From Bordetella genomosp. 7 (GTDB taxonomy: Bacteria > Pseudomonadota > Gammaproteobacteria > Burkholderiales > Burkholderiaceae_B): a DNA stretch of 64,000 nucleotides. The notes beneath the pieces were generated by a model that searched no databases, was not told the origin of the DNA, and worked only from the letters and a program-made list of their open reading frames with translations. A program made the translations under genes and the position numbers. Below are positions 19,765-29,090 of this stretch, one piece after another. The stretch lies in assembly GCF_002261265.1 (NCBI RefSeq), contig NZ_NEVK01000004.1:698501-762500 (forward strand), given 5' to 3'. Within the stretch, counting starts at the first letter, position 1. Every line of letters starts with the position of its first letter.

Positions 19765-19807
19765 CAAGAAGTCGACTTTCACGTCCATGACAGCTTCAGG
19801 GGAAAAC

Positions 19808-20773
19808 ATGTTTAAACGCCTCACCACTATTGCCGCTGCACTCGTTTTGTCGGTATCTGCCGCAACGGCCAGCGCCGCTTATCCCGAGCGGCCCATTACC
19901 ATCGTTTCGCCGTTTCCCGCCGGCGGCGCCACCGATGTGCTGACCCGCATCCTGGCCGACCGCATGAGCAAGGCGCTGGCGCAGAGCATCATCGTCGAGA
20001 ACAAGGCAGGCGCGGGCACGACCATCGGCGCCGCCTACGTCGGCCGCGCGGCGCCCGACGGATACACACTGCTCATGGCCACCAACTCCACTCTAGTGAC
20101 CAACCGCTTCCTGTATAAGTCCCTGCCTTACGACCCCGACAGCTTCGCACCGATCGGCATGGTGGGCATCGGCCCGCTGGTCTTGCTGGCCAATGACAAG
20201 CATGGCTTCAAGAGCACGGCAGATGTTGTCGCTCATGCCAAGCAGCGGCCCGGCAGCCTGACTTTCGCCACCTTCGGCCCAGGCACGTCGTCGCATCTGG
20301 CCGGTGAACTGTTCAAGCAAGAAGCCGGCATCGACCTGCTGCACGTGCCTTTCAAGGGGGCGACCCAGGCCCTGCCGGCTGTCATCAACGGTGACGTTGA
20401 CCTGTTCTTCGACATGGTGGCTACCGGCATGCCCCAGGTTGAAGCGGGCAAGCTGAAGGTGTACGGCATCACGAGCAAGTCGCGGCTGGCCACCCTGCCC
20501 GATCTTCCGACGATGTCGGAACAAGGCTATCCCGCGTTCGACCTGACCGCCTGGTTCAGTTTCGTGGCGCCGCACGGCACGCCGCCAGACGTCCTGGAAA
20601 CGCTGCAAAAGGCGCTGGTGACCACTCTGCAAGACCCGCAAGTGCGCCAGAAAATGTTGAACATGGGCATCGAGCCGCGTTCCGGCACGGCAAGCGAGCT
20701 CACCCGGCAAATCTCCAGCGAGCAGCCCGTGATCGAAAAGCTGGTGCAACAGGCCGGGCTCGAACGCCAGTAA
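19808..20773 (+). CDS. Bug-family solute receptor (tripartite tricarboxylate transporter type)
   Basis: Periplasmic binding protein of the Bug/TctC family, strongly expanded in Bordetella and relatives. The 321 residues start with a classical signal peptide (MFKRLTTIAAALVLSVSAAT, cleavage probably after ASA) followed by the family's YPERPITIVSPFPAGGATDVLTR start and a typical ASHLAGE-like region (TSSHLAGELFKQEAGIDLLHVPFKG). An AGGGGA site precedes the ATG at 19808; an upstream in-frame ATG lacks one. No TctA/TctB membrane genes are near, so it is an orphan receptor. Ligand unknown, probably a carboxylic acid. Confidence 0.93.
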   Translation: MFKRLTTIAAALVLSVSAATASAAYPERPITIVSPFPAGGATDVLTRILADRMSKALAQSIIVENKAGAGTTIGAAYVGRAAPDGYTLLMATNSTLVTNRFLYKSLPYDPDSFAPIGMVGIGPLVLLANDKHGFKSTADVVAHAKQRPGSLTFATFGPGTSSHLAGELFKQEAGIDLLHVPFKGATQALPAVINGDVDLFFDMVATGMPQVEAGKLKVYGITSKSRLATLPDLPTMSEQGYPAFDLTAWFSFVAPHGTPPDVLETLQKALVTTLQDPQVRQKMLNMGIEPRSGTASELTRQISSEQPVIEKLVQQAGLERQ

Positions 20774-20795
20774 ATTTCTTCATTTGCAACCAAAT

Positions 20796-20818
20796 GCCCC
20801 CGCGGCCGGTGCGGGGGC
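20796..20818 (+). terminator. Hairpin after the Bug receptor gene
   Basis: Eight-bp stem GCCCCCGC / GCGGGGGC with a 7-nt loop, 22 bp after the stop codon. No T-run follows, so it may be a weak terminator or an mRNA-stabilising end. Confidence 0.5.
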
Positions 20819-20922
20819 GCGGTCCGATTGCGTTTGCACGCCCGGGCTAACGGTTCGAAACACGAGGGCCTGCGCGCGCAGCTAAGCTGGGTTTTCCCTG
20901 ACTCCGGACCAGCCGCCCGCAG

Positions 20923-21936
20923 ATGCCCACGCCGCATGACACCGACCGCCTCGACCGCCTCGACGCTGCGCGCTGGATTGCCGCGTTCGCGGTAGTGATG
21001 CTGCACAGCGCAGCGCAGCCGGTATCCGATGCCGGGGCCTTCGGCAGCACGGATTGGCTGGCAGCCAACCTGTACGACTCGGCCGTGCGCTGGTGTGTGC
21101 CGGTGTTCGTCATGGTCAGCGGCGCACTGCTGCTGGACAGCAGCCGCCCACAGGACGCGCGCGGCTTCTATCAGAAGCGCGCCATGCGCATCTGCGCCCC
21201 CCTCGTATTCTGGACACTGTTCTATCTGTGTTGGCGCACCCTGCTCGACTGGTGGGACGACGGCCGCATCGACGTGTCGTTCTGGCCTCGCAAGATCGCC
21301 GAAGGCGCTCCCTATTACCACCTCTGGTACCTGTATATGATCGTGGGGTTGTATCTGTTCGCGCCGGCGGTGCGCGCCTTATACCAGCGCAGCCAACCCG
21401 CGGCGCGCCGCCTGTGGGTATCGGCCGTCCTGGGCATTGCCATCCTGGATGCCCTGTATCGCCAGGCGGCGGGCGTGGGCCCGGGCTTCTTCCTGACTTG
21501 GTTCCTGCCCTACCTGGGATACTTTCTGGCCGGCCGCATGATCTACGAGGGCGAACTGCGCGTGCCCCAGCCCGCACTGATGCTGGCGCTGAGCGTGTTC
21601 GCCACGGCATGGGGCGTGTATACCCTGTCGGAAAGCGGGCAACTGAACCTGTATTTCTACGATTACTTCAGCATCACGGTGCCGTTCATGTCGCTGGCCG
21701 CGTTCCAGCTTATCCTCGACACGCCGCGGCTGCCCACGCTTTCTGCTCTGGCCCCTCTTACCTTCGGGGTGTACCTGATCCATCCGCTGTTCCTGGACCT
21801 GGCCGACCTCGCCGGCACGCCGCACGCGACAGGCGCCGCCTGGAATGTGCCGCTGCTGGCGGTGGCGGTGTTCACGCTTTCGGCGGCCAGCAGCTGGCTG
21901 CTGCGCCGCCACCCCATGACCCGGCGCCTGGTCTAG
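20923..21936 (+). CDS. Acyltransferase family 3 membrane protein
   Basis: Predicted integral membrane O-acyltransferase of the acyltransferase_3 (OafA/WecH) family, which acetylates sugars or other surface molecules. The 337-residue product begins with RLDRLDAARWIAAFAVVMLHSA, containing the family's catalytic-type His after the first helix, then WCVPVFVMVSGALLL and about nine further hydrophobic helices up to the C-terminus. No periplasmic SGNH domain is attached, so it resembles the short WecH-like branch. It is about 150 bp downstream of the Bug receptor gene. The substrate cannot be told from sequence. Confidence 0.85.
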   Translation: MPTPHDTDRLDRLDAARWIAAFAVVMLHSAAQPVSDAGAFGSTDWLAANLYDSAVRWCVPVFVMVSGALLLDSSRPQDARGFYQKRAMRICAPLVFWTLFYLCWRTLLDWWDDGRIDVSFWPRKIAEGAPYYHLWYLYMIVGLYLFAPAVRALYQRSQPAARRLWVSAVLGIAILDALYRQAAGVGPGFFLTWFLPYLGYFLAGRMIYEGELRVPQPALMLALSVFATAWGVYTLSESGQLNLYFYDYFSITVPFMSLAAFQLILDTPRLPTLSALAPLTFGVYLIHPLFLDLADLAGTPHATGAAWNVPLLAVAVFTLSAASSWLLRRHPMTRRLV

Positions 21937-21984
21937 CCAAATGCCGTCCCGGGAAATAAGGGATAGGGTACAATTCACGGTTTG

Positions 21985-22044
21985 ATCGGCCAGCCCGATT
22001 TTTCTTCGCGCCAGAACGGAAACTCTGCCGTCCTGGCTTTTTTA
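21985..22044 (+). promoter_or_regulatory. Tandem hairpins with T-runs in the leader of the Rieske oxygenase gene
   Basis: Two terminator-like units lie in series. The first is ATCGG-CCAGC-CCGAT (21985-21999) followed by five T. The second is GCCAGAACGG / CCGTCCTGGC (22010-22037, 8-nt loop, one mismatch) followed by seven T. A -10-like TACAAT (21969-21974) precedes them and the gene starts 18 bp after the second T-run. This could be the terminator of the upstream gene or an attenuator of the downstream one. Confidence 0.6.
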
Positions 22045-22061
22045 TCCGAGCGGAGGGAATC

Positions 22062-23216
22062 ATGACCGACATTGGTCGGATGGCGCATGTCGTGCCGGCT
22101 CGCACCCAGCTCCCCGTCAGCGCATACTTTGACGAAGCCCGCTTCCAGCGCGAGCAAGAACTCATATTCAAGCAATCCTCGTTGTACGTCGGTCACCAAA
22201 AGCTGGTTCCCGAAATCGGCGACTGGCGCACTCTGCCGCACGAAGACGGCGGACGTGTGCTGGTGCGCAATGCCCAGGGCGTCGAACTGATGTCGAACGT
22301 CTGCCGCCACCGCCAGGCCGTGATGCTGGGCGGACACGCAGGCAATGTCACCAGTCATACCGCCGGGCATGGCAACCTCAAGGAAACCGGGGGCAACATC
22401 GTTTGCCCCCTGCACCGCTGGACGTACAACAACCGTGGCGAGCTCCTGGGGGCCCCGCAGTTCGAATCGACTCCCTGCATGAACCTGCAGCGCTTCCGCC
22501 TGCGCGATTGCCACGGGCTGTTGTTCGAAGGCCCGCGCGACCCCGCAGCCGACCTGGCCCCGCTTTTTGCGCGCCCCGAGTTCGACTTCGGCGACTATGT
22601 GCTCGATCACGTTGAAGTGCACCAGTGCAACTACAACTGGAAGACCTTCATCGAGGTCTATCTCGAGGACTACCACGTCGGCCCCTTCCATCCGGGCCTG
22701 GGTCGCTTCGTCACCTGCGACGACCTGAGCTGGGAATTCTCCGACTGGTACAGCCTGCAGCGCGTGGGCGTGCACAAGGCGCTGGCGCAGCCCGGTTCCG
22801 ACGTCTACAGGCAATGGCACGATCGACTGCTCGATTACCGGGCTGGCGACGCGCCGGATTTCGGCGCGGTATGGGTAACGTACTTCCCCACCCACATGAT
22901 CGAGCTGTATCCGCACGTGCTGGTGCTGTCGACTCTCTATCCGAAGAGCCCGCAAGAAACCGTCAACGTGGTGGAGTTCTATTACCCCGAGGAAATCGTG
23001 GCATTCGAGCGCGAATTCGTCCAAGCGCAGCGTGCGGCCTATATGGAAACCGCCATCGAGGACGACGAGATCGCCGAACGCATGGACGCCGGCCGCAAGG
23101 CGTTGATGCTGCGCGGCGTCAACGAGTCCGGGCCCTACCAGTCGCCCATGGAAGACGGCATGCAGCATTTCCATGAATGGTATCGGCGCGTCATGCAGGA
23201 GCCCCACCAGGACTGA
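22062..23216 (+). CDS. Rieske-type aromatic ring-hydroxylating (or amine) oxygenase, alpha subunit
   Basis: Predicted non-haem iron oxygenase. The 384-residue product has a Rieske 2Fe-2S site (CRHRQ, about 29 residues, then CPLHRW) in the first 130 residues and a catalytic domain with the mononuclear iron ligands in LEDYHVGPFHPGLG. The overall layout resembles the choline-monooxygenase/carnitine-oxygenase branch as much as aromatic dioxygenases, so the substrate is open. No ferredoxin, reductase or beta subunit is next to it; electrons must come from elsewhere. A CGGAGGG site supports the start. A perfect-palindrome terminator follows the stop. Confidence 0.85.
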   Translation: MTDIGRMAHVVPARTQLPVSAYFDEARFQREQELIFKQSSLYVGHQKLVPEIGDWRTLPHEDGGRVLVRNAQGVELMSNVCRHRQAVMLGGHAGNVTSHTAGHGNLKETGGNIVCPLHRWTYNNRGELLGAPQFESTPCMNLQRFRLRDCHGLLFEGPRDPAADLAPLFARPEFDFGDYVLDHVEVHQCNYNWKTFIEVYLEDYHVGPFHPGLGRFVTCDDLSWEFSDWYSLQRVGVHKALAQPGSDVYRQWHDRLLDYRAGDAPDFGAVWVTYFPTHMIELYPHVLVLSTLYPKSPQETVNVVEFYYPEEIVAFEREFVQAQRAAYMETAIEDDEIAERMDAGRKALMLRGVNESGPYQSPMEDGMQHFHEWYRRVMQEPHQD

Positions 23217-23235
23217 CTCTGGTCACGCCCGACCG

Positions 23236-23262
23236 AAACGGCCGCCGCGGCGGCCGTTTTTT
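23236..23262. terminator. Bidirectional terminator between the Rieske gene and sseA
   Basis: Perfect 24-bp palindrome with arms AAACGGCCGCCG and CGGCGGCCGTTT (23236-23259), followed by three more T. It lies between convergent genes and can serve both. Confidence 0.85.
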
Positions 23263-23307
23263 ATGCGCGCGCCCACGCCGCAGCGCGCCGCCCTGCCCGC
23301 TGGCGTG

Positions 23308-24159
23308 CTATGCGCCGCGCGCCACCGGTCGTGCCGGATCGCTGCACCACTCGCTCCAAGAGCCCGGATACAGGCGCGAGCCCGACAGGCCGGCGATTTC
23401 CATGGCGAGCAGGTTGTGGCACGCAGTAATGCCAGAGCCACACTGATGCACGACTGCGCGCGGATCGCGATCTCCCAGCAGCTTCGCAAATTCGGCCCGC
23501 AACTGCTCGGGCTGCTTGAAGCGGCCATCTGCCTGCAGGTTTTCGCCATTGGGCCGATTGAGCGCGCCGGGGATATGCCCGGCAACCGGATCCATGGGCT
23601 CGACTTCGCCCCGGTAGCGGTTGGCCGCCCGCGCATCAAGCACCGTGAAGGCCGGTTGCGCCAGATTGGCGAGCACCGCCTGGGCATCTACGGTTTCGAC
23701 CAATGGCGCAGGCAGGGGCGCCGCCGCCGCCGGCGTACCGGGGGCCGCAGGTTCGGTGCTGATGGGCAGGCCGGCAGCGACCCATGCCTGCCAGCCGCCG
23801 TCCAGCACCGCCACGCGCTCATGGCCAAGCCAGCGCAGCATCCACCACAGGTGCGCAGCGAACATGCCCGCGCTGGCGTCATACGCCACCACGAGTGTAT
23901 CGGGCTGCACGCCGTGCGCGCGCATCAGCGCGGCCAGATCATCACGGGACGGCAGCGGATGGCGGCCGTTGGTGCCGGTGCGGGGCGCGGACAGTTCGGT
24001 TTCGTGGTCGAGGTAGCGGGCGCCCGGAATGTGGCCCTGCTCGAAGGCAAGGCGGCCCGCGGCATGGTCGGCCAGATCGTGGCGCACATCGAATACGCGC
24101 AGGCCGCCCGACTGCAGGCGTTCGGCCAGGGCGGCGGCGGATATCAGCGTGTGGGTCAT
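23308..24159 (-). CDS. sseA: 3-mercaptopyruvate sulfurtransferase (rhodanese family)
   Basis: Transfers sulfur from 3-mercaptopyruvate (or thiosulfate) to acceptors such as thiols or cyanide. The 283 residues form two rhodanese domains: an inactive N-terminal one (DVRHDLADHAAGRLAFEQGHIPGARYL) and an active C-terminal one (VLDARAANRYRGE...). The active-site loop is CGSGITA, the form typical of mercaptopyruvate rather than thiosulfate sulfurtransferases. The ATG at 24159 matches family N-termini; an extremely long open frame continues upstream through other genes and is not real. It follows the EamA transporter gene by 20 bp on the same strand. Confidence 0.92.
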   Translation of the reverse strand: MTHTLISAAALAERLQSGGLRVFDVRHDLADHAAGRLAFEQGHIPGARYLDHETELSAPRTGTNGRHPLPSRDDLAALMRAHGVQPDTLVVAYDASAGMFAAHLWWMLRWLGHERVAVLDGGWQAWVAAGLPISTEPAAPGTPAAAAPLPAPLVETVDAQAVLANLAQPAFTVLDARAANRYRGEVEPMDPVAGHIPGALNRPNGENLQADGRFKQPEQLRAEFAKLLGDRDPRAVVHQCGSGITACHNLLAMEIAGLSGSRLYPGSWSEWCSDPARPVARGA

Positions 24160-24179
24160 GCAAGCTCCTACGGAAATGC

Positions 24180-25034
24180 TCAAGTTTCGGGCGGCATGCG
24201 CATGGTGCGCCATACCGACAGCAGGCCGGCCGCGATGATCAGGCCCATGCCGGCCCAGGCCAGGGCATCGGGATGGTCCCCCCAGAAGCCCATGCCCAGG
24301 AGCGCGGCGAATATGATCGTGGAGTACTGCAACGCCGCCGTCAACAGGGCCGAGCCGACGCCGAAGGCGCGCGTCATGGCCAGCTGGCCGAACAGCCCCG
24401 CCATGCCGACGCCGATCAGCGCGGCATAGCCCAGCAGGTCGGCGTGGCCCCACCCTTCGATGAGCAAGCCCACGGTGCTGCTCAGGCATACGCCCAGCGA
24501 AAAGAACAGCACTGTGCGCCATTCGGGCTCGCCTATGCGGCCCAGTTGGCGGATCTGCATCATGGCCACCGCCGACATGGCGCCGGCAGTCAGGCCCAGG
24601 GCCGCAGCCAGCCATTCGTCGGGGTTGATGCTGGGGCGCAGCACGGCGATTACCCCCAGAAAGCCCAGGGCGACGGCCGCAATGCGCACCGGGTCGCGTT
24701 GCGCCCCGCCCCACCCCAGCATCCAGCAGGCGATAAACAGCGGCGCGGTGTAGTTCAGGCTGGTGGCCGTGGCCAGGGGCAGGTGCGATATGGCGAAAAA
24801 CCCCAGCCACATGGACGTGACGCCCGACAGGTTGCGCCACAGGTGCAACCGCCAGCTGGTCGGCACAATGGACTGGCGCGCCGCGCGGGCCCATATCAGC
24901 AGCAGCACAACCGACGGGAAGCCGCGAAACAGTACGATCTGGGGAAGCGAAGCGCCGTGCTCTGTGGCAAGCTTCACAAACGACCCCATCATGGCGAACA
25001 TGGCGGACGCCACCAACATCCAAAGAGCCTGCAT
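24180..25034 (-). CDS. EamA/DMT-family transporter
   Basis: Ten-helix inner-membrane transporter of the drug/metabolite superfamily. The 284 residues comprise two EamA repeats (about residues 5-135 and 145-275). Visible helices include [20 protein letters not shown] and [21 protein letters not shown]. It is upstream of sseA in the same orientation, 20 bp apart, so the two may form an operon. Substrate is unknown. It is one of four such transporters in this window. Confidence 0.88.
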   Translation of the reverse strand: MQALWMLVASAMFAMMGSFVKLATEHGASLPQIVLFRGFPSVVLLLIWARAARQSIVPTSWRLHLWRNLSGVTSMWLGFFAISHLPLATATSLNYTAPLFIACWMLGWGGAQRDPVRIAAVALGFLGVIAVLRPSINPDEWLAAALGLTAGAMSAVAMMQIRQLGRIGEPEWRTVLFFSLGVCLSSTVGLLIEGWGHADLLGYAALIGVGMAGLFGQLAMTRAFGVGSALLTAALQYSTIIFAALLGMGFWGDHPDALAWAGMGLIIAAGLLSVWRTMRMPPET

Positions 25035-25179
25035 CGAGGGGCCAGGTAACGAAAGAAGAACTGAAATAGGGGAAAGCGATACTATACTCCCGCTCCGGAA
25101 CGCCTGCGGGCGCGAGGGAACCGCTGTGCCCCGCGCCGGTCAAAAAAGGCGCCATTGCTCGCAAAGGACCCCGAAAAGC

Positions 25180-26061
25180 ATGAAACGCGTTTTCCTGTTC
25201 GTCATTACCAACCTGGCCGTACTGGTCGTGCTGTCGGCCACCCTGCGCATCCTGGGTGTCGACCGCTACATCACCGCGCAGGGCATCGATATCCAGGCGC
25301 TGCTGATCCTGTCGGCCGTCATCGGCTTTACCGGCGCGATCATTTCGTTGCTGCTCAGCAAGCCCATGGCAAAATGGTCCACCGGCGCGCGCGTCATCGA
25401 CCCGGCCGCGCCGCAAGGCCATCGCGAGGCCTGGCTGGTCGATACCGTGCACCAGCTGGCCGACCGCGCCGGCATCGGCCGCCCCGAAGTGGCCATCTAC
25501 GACGGCCCTCCCAATGCGTTTGCCACGGGCGCATTCAAGAACGACTCGCTGGTCGCCGTATCCACCGGGCTGCTCGACAGCATGACCGAAGAAGAAGTGG
25601 CCGCGGTGCTGGGCCACGAGGTCGCGCACATCGCCAATGGCGACATGGTCACGCTGACGCTGATCCAGGGCGTGGTCAACACGTTCGTGGTGTTCCTGGC
25701 GCGGCTGGTCGGCTACTTTATCGACCGCACGGTGTTCCGCAACGAGCGCGGCGTGGGCGCGGGGTACTTCATCACCGTGGTGGTCTGTGAAATCATCTTC
25801 GGCATGCTGGCCTCCATCATCGTGGCGTGGTTCTCGCGGCAGCGCGAATACCGTGCCGACGCCGGCTCGGCCCAGCTGATGGGCTCGCGCGAACCCATGA
25901 TTCGGGCGTTGGCGCGCCTGGGCGGCCTGGAAGCGGGAGAACTGCCCAAATCGTTCGAGGCCTCGGGTATCGCCGGCAAGGGCGGGCTGGCCGCGATCTT
26001 TGCCTCGCACCCGCCCATTCCCTCGCGCATCGCCGCCTTGCAGCAAATGCGCGTGGCGTAA
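25180..26061 (+). CDS. htpX: Membrane zinc protease HtpX
   Basis: Inner-membrane M48 metalloprotease that clears damaged membrane proteins under heat or envelope stress together with FtsH. The product of 293 residues, the same as in E. coli, begins [20 protein letters not shown] (first helix) and has a second helix at about 35-55, the zinc motif [11 protein letters not shown], two further helices, and the third-ligand segment [20 protein letters not shown]. The C-terminal [12 protein letters not shown] motif is typical. A longer upstream in-frame reading is not supported. A perfect-palindrome terminator follows. Confidence 0.96.
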   Translation: MKRVFLFVITNLAVLVVLSATLRILGVDRYITAQGIDIQALLILSAVIGFTGAIISLLLSKPMAKWSTGARVIDPAAPQGHREAWLVDTVHQLADRAGIGRPEVAIYDGPPNAFATGAFKNDSLVAVSTGLLDSMTEEEVAAVLGHEVAHIANGDMVTLTLIQGVVNTFVVFLARLVGYFIDRTVFRNERGVGAGYFITVVVCEIIFGMLASIIVAWFSRQREYRADAGSAQLMGSREPMIRALARLGGLEAGELPKSFEASGIAGKGGLAAIFASHPPIPSRIAALQQMRVA

Positions 26062-26089
26062 GCACACCGGCACGGCCGATACCAATAAG

Positions 26090-26119
26090 TACGGGCATGC
26101 AGCGCGCTGCATGCCCGTA
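26090..26119. terminator. 30-bp perfect palindrome between htpX and the quinone oxidoreductase gene
   Basis: Uninterrupted inverted repeat with arms TACGGGCATGCAGCG and CGCTGCATGCCCGTA, between two convergent genes. It is a bidirectional terminator by position, although only short T-rich tails flank it (TATTCATTT on one side, ACTTATT on the other). Confidence 0.75.
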
Positions 26120-26154
26120 TTCATTTCCCGGGCGGGCTGGCCGCCCCGGCCACT

Positions 26155-27144
26155 TCAATCCACCGTCAGGATCGTGGCGCCGGTCGTCTTGCGCGCAGCC
26201 AGCGCAGTCTGGGCTTCGCCTGCCTGCGCCAGGCTGTAGCGCTGGTCGATACGCACCTTGATCTTTTTCTTCTGCACCAGGCCGAACATCTCGGCCGCGG
26301 CCGCGTTCAGTTTTTCGGGCGTGTTCACATGCAGCCCCAGCGACGGGCGCGTGACATAAAGGCAGCCCTTCTGGTTCAGGGTGGCCAGATTGACGCCAGT
26401 CACGGACCCGGAAGCGTTGCCGAAGCTCACCATCAAGCCGCGCGGCTCGATGCAGTCCAGGGAAACTTCCCAGGTGTCCTTGCCCACCCCGTCGTACACC
26501 ACGGGCACCTTCTTGCCCCCTGTCAGTTCAAGCACGCGCTCGACCACGTTTTCACGCGAGTAGTCGATGGTTTGCCACGCTCCGTGGGCGCGGGCAATTT
26601 CGGCCTTTTCGGGGCTGGAGACGGTACCGATCAACTTCACGCCCAGGGCCTTGGCCCATTGGCAGGCGATCAGGCCCACGCCGCCCGCGGCTGCGTGGAA
26701 CAGAATCGTTTCGCCCCCCTGCAGCCGGTAGGTCTGGCGGAACAGGTACTGCACGGTCAGCCCCTTGAGCATCAGCGCGGCGGCGTCTTCGAAGCTGACC
26801 CCCTTGGGCAGCTTGACAACCTGTGCGGCAGGCACGTTGCGCGCCTGGGCATACGCGCCTATCGGGCTCTGGCCGTAAGCGACCCGGTCGCCCTTCTTCA
26901 GGCTGGTTACGTCGGCCCCCACGGCTTCTACCACCCCCGCCGCCTCGAAACCCAACCCATGCGGCAGGGCATGCGGATACAAACCGGTGCGATAGTAAAT
27001 ATCGATGAAATTGAGGCCGACGGCATGCTGCCGGATGGTGACTTCATTTGACGCTGGTGGAGGAACCTCGACGTCGACAAGCTTCAGGACTTCAGGACCG
27101 CCATGTTGTTCGATGCGGATAGCTTTGACGAGATTGCTGGCCAT
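26155..27144 (-). CDS. qor: NAD(P)H:quinone oxidoreductase, zeta-crystallin type
   Basis: Zinc-free member of the medium-chain dehydrogenase family that reduces quinones with NADPH. The 329-residue product begins MASNLVKAIRIEQHGGPEVL and shows the family's HAVGLNFIDIYYRTGLYP, the dinucleotide-binding AAAGGVGLIACQWAKALG and the quinone-reductase signature region DAAALMLKGLTVQYLFRQTY. No catalytic-zinc Cys/His pattern is present, as expected. AAGGAGG stands just upstream of the ATG. It follows, on the same strand, an EamA transporter gene. Confidence 0.92.
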   Translation of the reverse strand: MASNLVKAIRIEQHGGPEVLKLVDVEVPPPASNEVTIRQHAVGLNFIDIYYRTGLYPHALPHGLGFEAAGVVEAVGADVTSLKKGDRVAYGQSPIGAYAQARNVPAAQVVKLPKGVSFEDAAALMLKGLTVQYLFRQTYRLQGGETILFHAAAGGVGLIACQWAKALGVKLIGTVSSPEKAEIARAHGAWQTIDYSRENVVERVLELTGGKKVPVVYDGVGKDTWEVSLDCIEPRGLMVSFGNASGSVTGVNLATLNQKGCLYVTRPSLGLHVNTPEKLNAAAAEMFGLVQKKKIKVRIDQRYSLAQAGEAQTALAARKTTGATILTVD

Positions 27145-27209
27145 GCGGCCTCCTTATGTGTTGAACCTCAAGACAACCATGCTTGACGCAGGTGCGGCCC
27201 GTGCCCGGC

Positions 27210-28154
27210 TCAGCCTTTGCCGGCGCCGCGCCCCATCAGCACAAAAACTCCAAACAGAACCAGGGCGGTGCCGGCGAGCTGCCACACGGTAATGGGCTCG
27301 TCGAGCAGCCACGCCGCCAGGAACAGCACCGACACCGGCCCCACCATGCCCAGCAGCGACGCCGTGGGCGCGCCGACCAGGGCCACCGCCCACATCAGCA
27401 TGAACACAGGCAGCACGGTGTTGAGCGTGGCATGAATCAGGGAATAGCCATACACCCCCGCCGGCTGAACCAGCGTGGCGGGCGGATGAACCAGGAAGAA
27501 CTGCAGGATGCAGGCCAGGCACGACACCAGCATGGCGTACGCCACCAGGCGTGTCGCCCCTACCCGCTTGACCAGCTCACCCGTGCAGATCAGGTACACA
27601 GCATAGCTGAGCGCCGATCCGAAAATAAAGAAAGCCCCAAGCGCCACGTGGGAACCGGCGCCGTGCCTCAGGTCCTGGGCGAATACCAGCACCACGCCCA
27701 GATACGACGCCAGCATGGCCACCCATTGCCGCGACGATACCGGGCGCTTCAGCCACCAGGCCGAAAGCAGCACCACCAGCGTAGGCGACAGAAACAGGAT
27801 AAGCCGCTCGAGGCTCGCGGTTACATAGCGCAGCCCGAGGAAATCCAGAAAGCTGGACAGGTAATACCCGAGCAGGCCCAGCAGGCAAAGCTGGGCACGT
27901 TCACGCCGCGTCAGCACCGGCAGTTCGCCCCTTGCCGCCCGACGCGATTCGCGCCAGGCCACGGCAGCAAAAAAGGGCATCGCGAAGAGCATGCGGAACG
28001 CGATCAGGGTGACGGCATCGATGTTGTACCGGTACGTGAGCTTGACCACAATCGCCTTGGCCGCGAACAGCACGGCGCCCAGCGTGGCCAGGATGAAACC
28101 CAATATACGGGGCGAGACGACGGTCGTGGGCCAATACCTGGCGGGGCGATTCAT
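27210..28154 (-). CDS. EamA/DMT-family transporter
   Basis: Inner-membrane transporter of 314 residues with two EamA repeats and about ten helices (for example ILGFILATLGAVLFAAKAIVV near the N-terminus and WQLAGTALVLFGVFVLMGRG at the end). The N-terminus MNRPARYWPTTVVSPR is cytoplasmic and basic. It is divergent from another EamA transporter starting 60 bp away, and 66 bp upstream of the qor gene on the same strand. The substrate cannot be inferred. Confidence 0.88.
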   Translation of the reverse strand: MNRPARYWPTTVVSPRILGFILATLGAVLFAAKAIVVKLTYRYNIDAVTLIAFRMLFAMPFFAAVAWRESRRAARGELPVLTRRERAQLCLLGLLGYYLSSFLDFLGLRYVTASLERLILFLSPTLVVLLSAWWLKRPVSSRQWVAMLASYLGVVLVFAQDLRHGAGSHVALGAFFIFGSALSYAVYLICTGELVKRVGATRLVAYAMLVSCLACILQFFLVHPPATLVQPAGVYGYSLIHATLNTVLPVFMLMWAVALVGAPTASLLGMVGPVSVLFLAAWLLDEPITVWQLAGTALVLFGVFVLMGRGAGKG

Positions 28155-28214
28155 GCGATGATTTTATATTTTCCGCCGCCCGTCCGGGGCGCGGCACGCC
28201 GCCTTCCTGCTTCC

Positions 28215-29072
28215 ATGACACGCCAACGCGCCCTTGTTTACATCCATTTTGCCGCCGTGCTCTTCGGGCTTACCGGCGTGTTCGGCGAATTGATCCAGGC
28301 CAGCGCCGCGGTAATCACCCTGGGCCGCGCCGCCTTCGCGGTGGCGGCCCTGGCCGGCTTTGCGCGCATGCAGCGCCGCCCGTTGTTCGGCGCCCTGACG
28401 CCAGCGCAGCTGTTCATGCTGATCGTCGCCGGCGGCCTGCTGGCCGCGCACTGGGTCACGTTCTTCATTTCGGTAAAAACCGGCGGCATCGCCATCGCCA
28501 CGCTGGGCTTCGCCAGCTTCCCGGCTTTCATCACCTTGTTCGAGGCGCTGCTGTTTCGCGAGCGCGTGCGCATGGCAGAATGGCTGCTGCTGGCGCTGGT
28601 CACCTCCGGCCTGGTACTGGTGACGCCTTCGTTCGACTTCGCCGATCAAGGCACCGTCGGGCTGGCATGGGGACTTCTGTCGGGCCTGTCGTTCGCGCTG
28701 CTAGCGCTGACCAACCGGCGCTCCACGGTGGGGCTCGACCCCATGCAAGTGGCCTGCGGGCAAAATATCGTAGTGGTGCTGGCAATGCTGCCCTTCGCGG
28801 CCAGTCAGTTGCCCATGCTGCCCGCGCTCGACTGGCTATGGCTTGCCCTGCTGGGCATCTTCTGCACGGGGCTGTCCCATTTCTTTTTCGTGTCCAGCCT
28901 TACCCGCCTGAATGCGCGAAGCGCCGGCTTGGTAATAGCGCTGGAGCCCGTCTATGCCATCGCCTTCGCGTGGATGCTGTTTGCGCAGCAGCCCACACTG
29001 CGCATGGCGGCCGGGGCTGCCCTTATCGTGGCGGCCATCGTGTGGTCGGGGCTGCGCAAGGCGCCGCACTGA
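28215..29072 (+). CDS. EamA/DMT-family transporter
   Basis: Inner-membrane transporter, 285 residues, two EamA repeats (about 8-135 and 150-280). It begins MTRQRALVYIHFAAVLFGLT and includes HWVTFFISVKTGGIAIATLG and SHFFFVSSLTRLNARSAGLVIALEP, a segment typical of the amino-acid/metabolite exporter branch. The ATG at 28215 is taken because a longer in-frame reading runs antisense through the divergent transporter gene. It ends just before a block of 14-bp tandem repeats. Confidence 0.88.
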   Translation: MTRQRALVYIHFAAVLFGLTGVFGELIQASAAVITLGRAAFAVAALAGFARMQRRPLFGALTPAQLFMLIVAGGLLAAHWVTFFISVKTGGIAIATLGFASFPAFITLFEALLFRERVRMAEWLLLALVTSGLVLVTPSFDFADQGTVGLAWGLLSGLSFALLALTNRRSTVGLDPMQVACGQNIVVVLAMLPFAASQLPMLPALDWLWLALLGIFCTGLSHFFFVSSLTRLNARSAGLVIALEPVYAIAFAWMLFAQQPTLRMAAGAALIVAAIVWSGLRKAPH

Positions 29073-29090
29073 TCTGTTTGCGGCGCCCCG

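Noticed and set aside
23308..26124. A 938-codon open frame on the minus strand
   Set aside because: Only its last 283 codons (sseA) match a protein family. The rest is antisense to htpX and out of frame with the EamA transporter; long spurious frames are common at this GC content.
27183..28214. In-frame upstream extension of the EamA transporter gene at 28215
   Set aside because: It is antisense to the divergent transporter and lacks hydrophobic or conserved sequence; the ATG at 28215 gives a normal family N-terminus.
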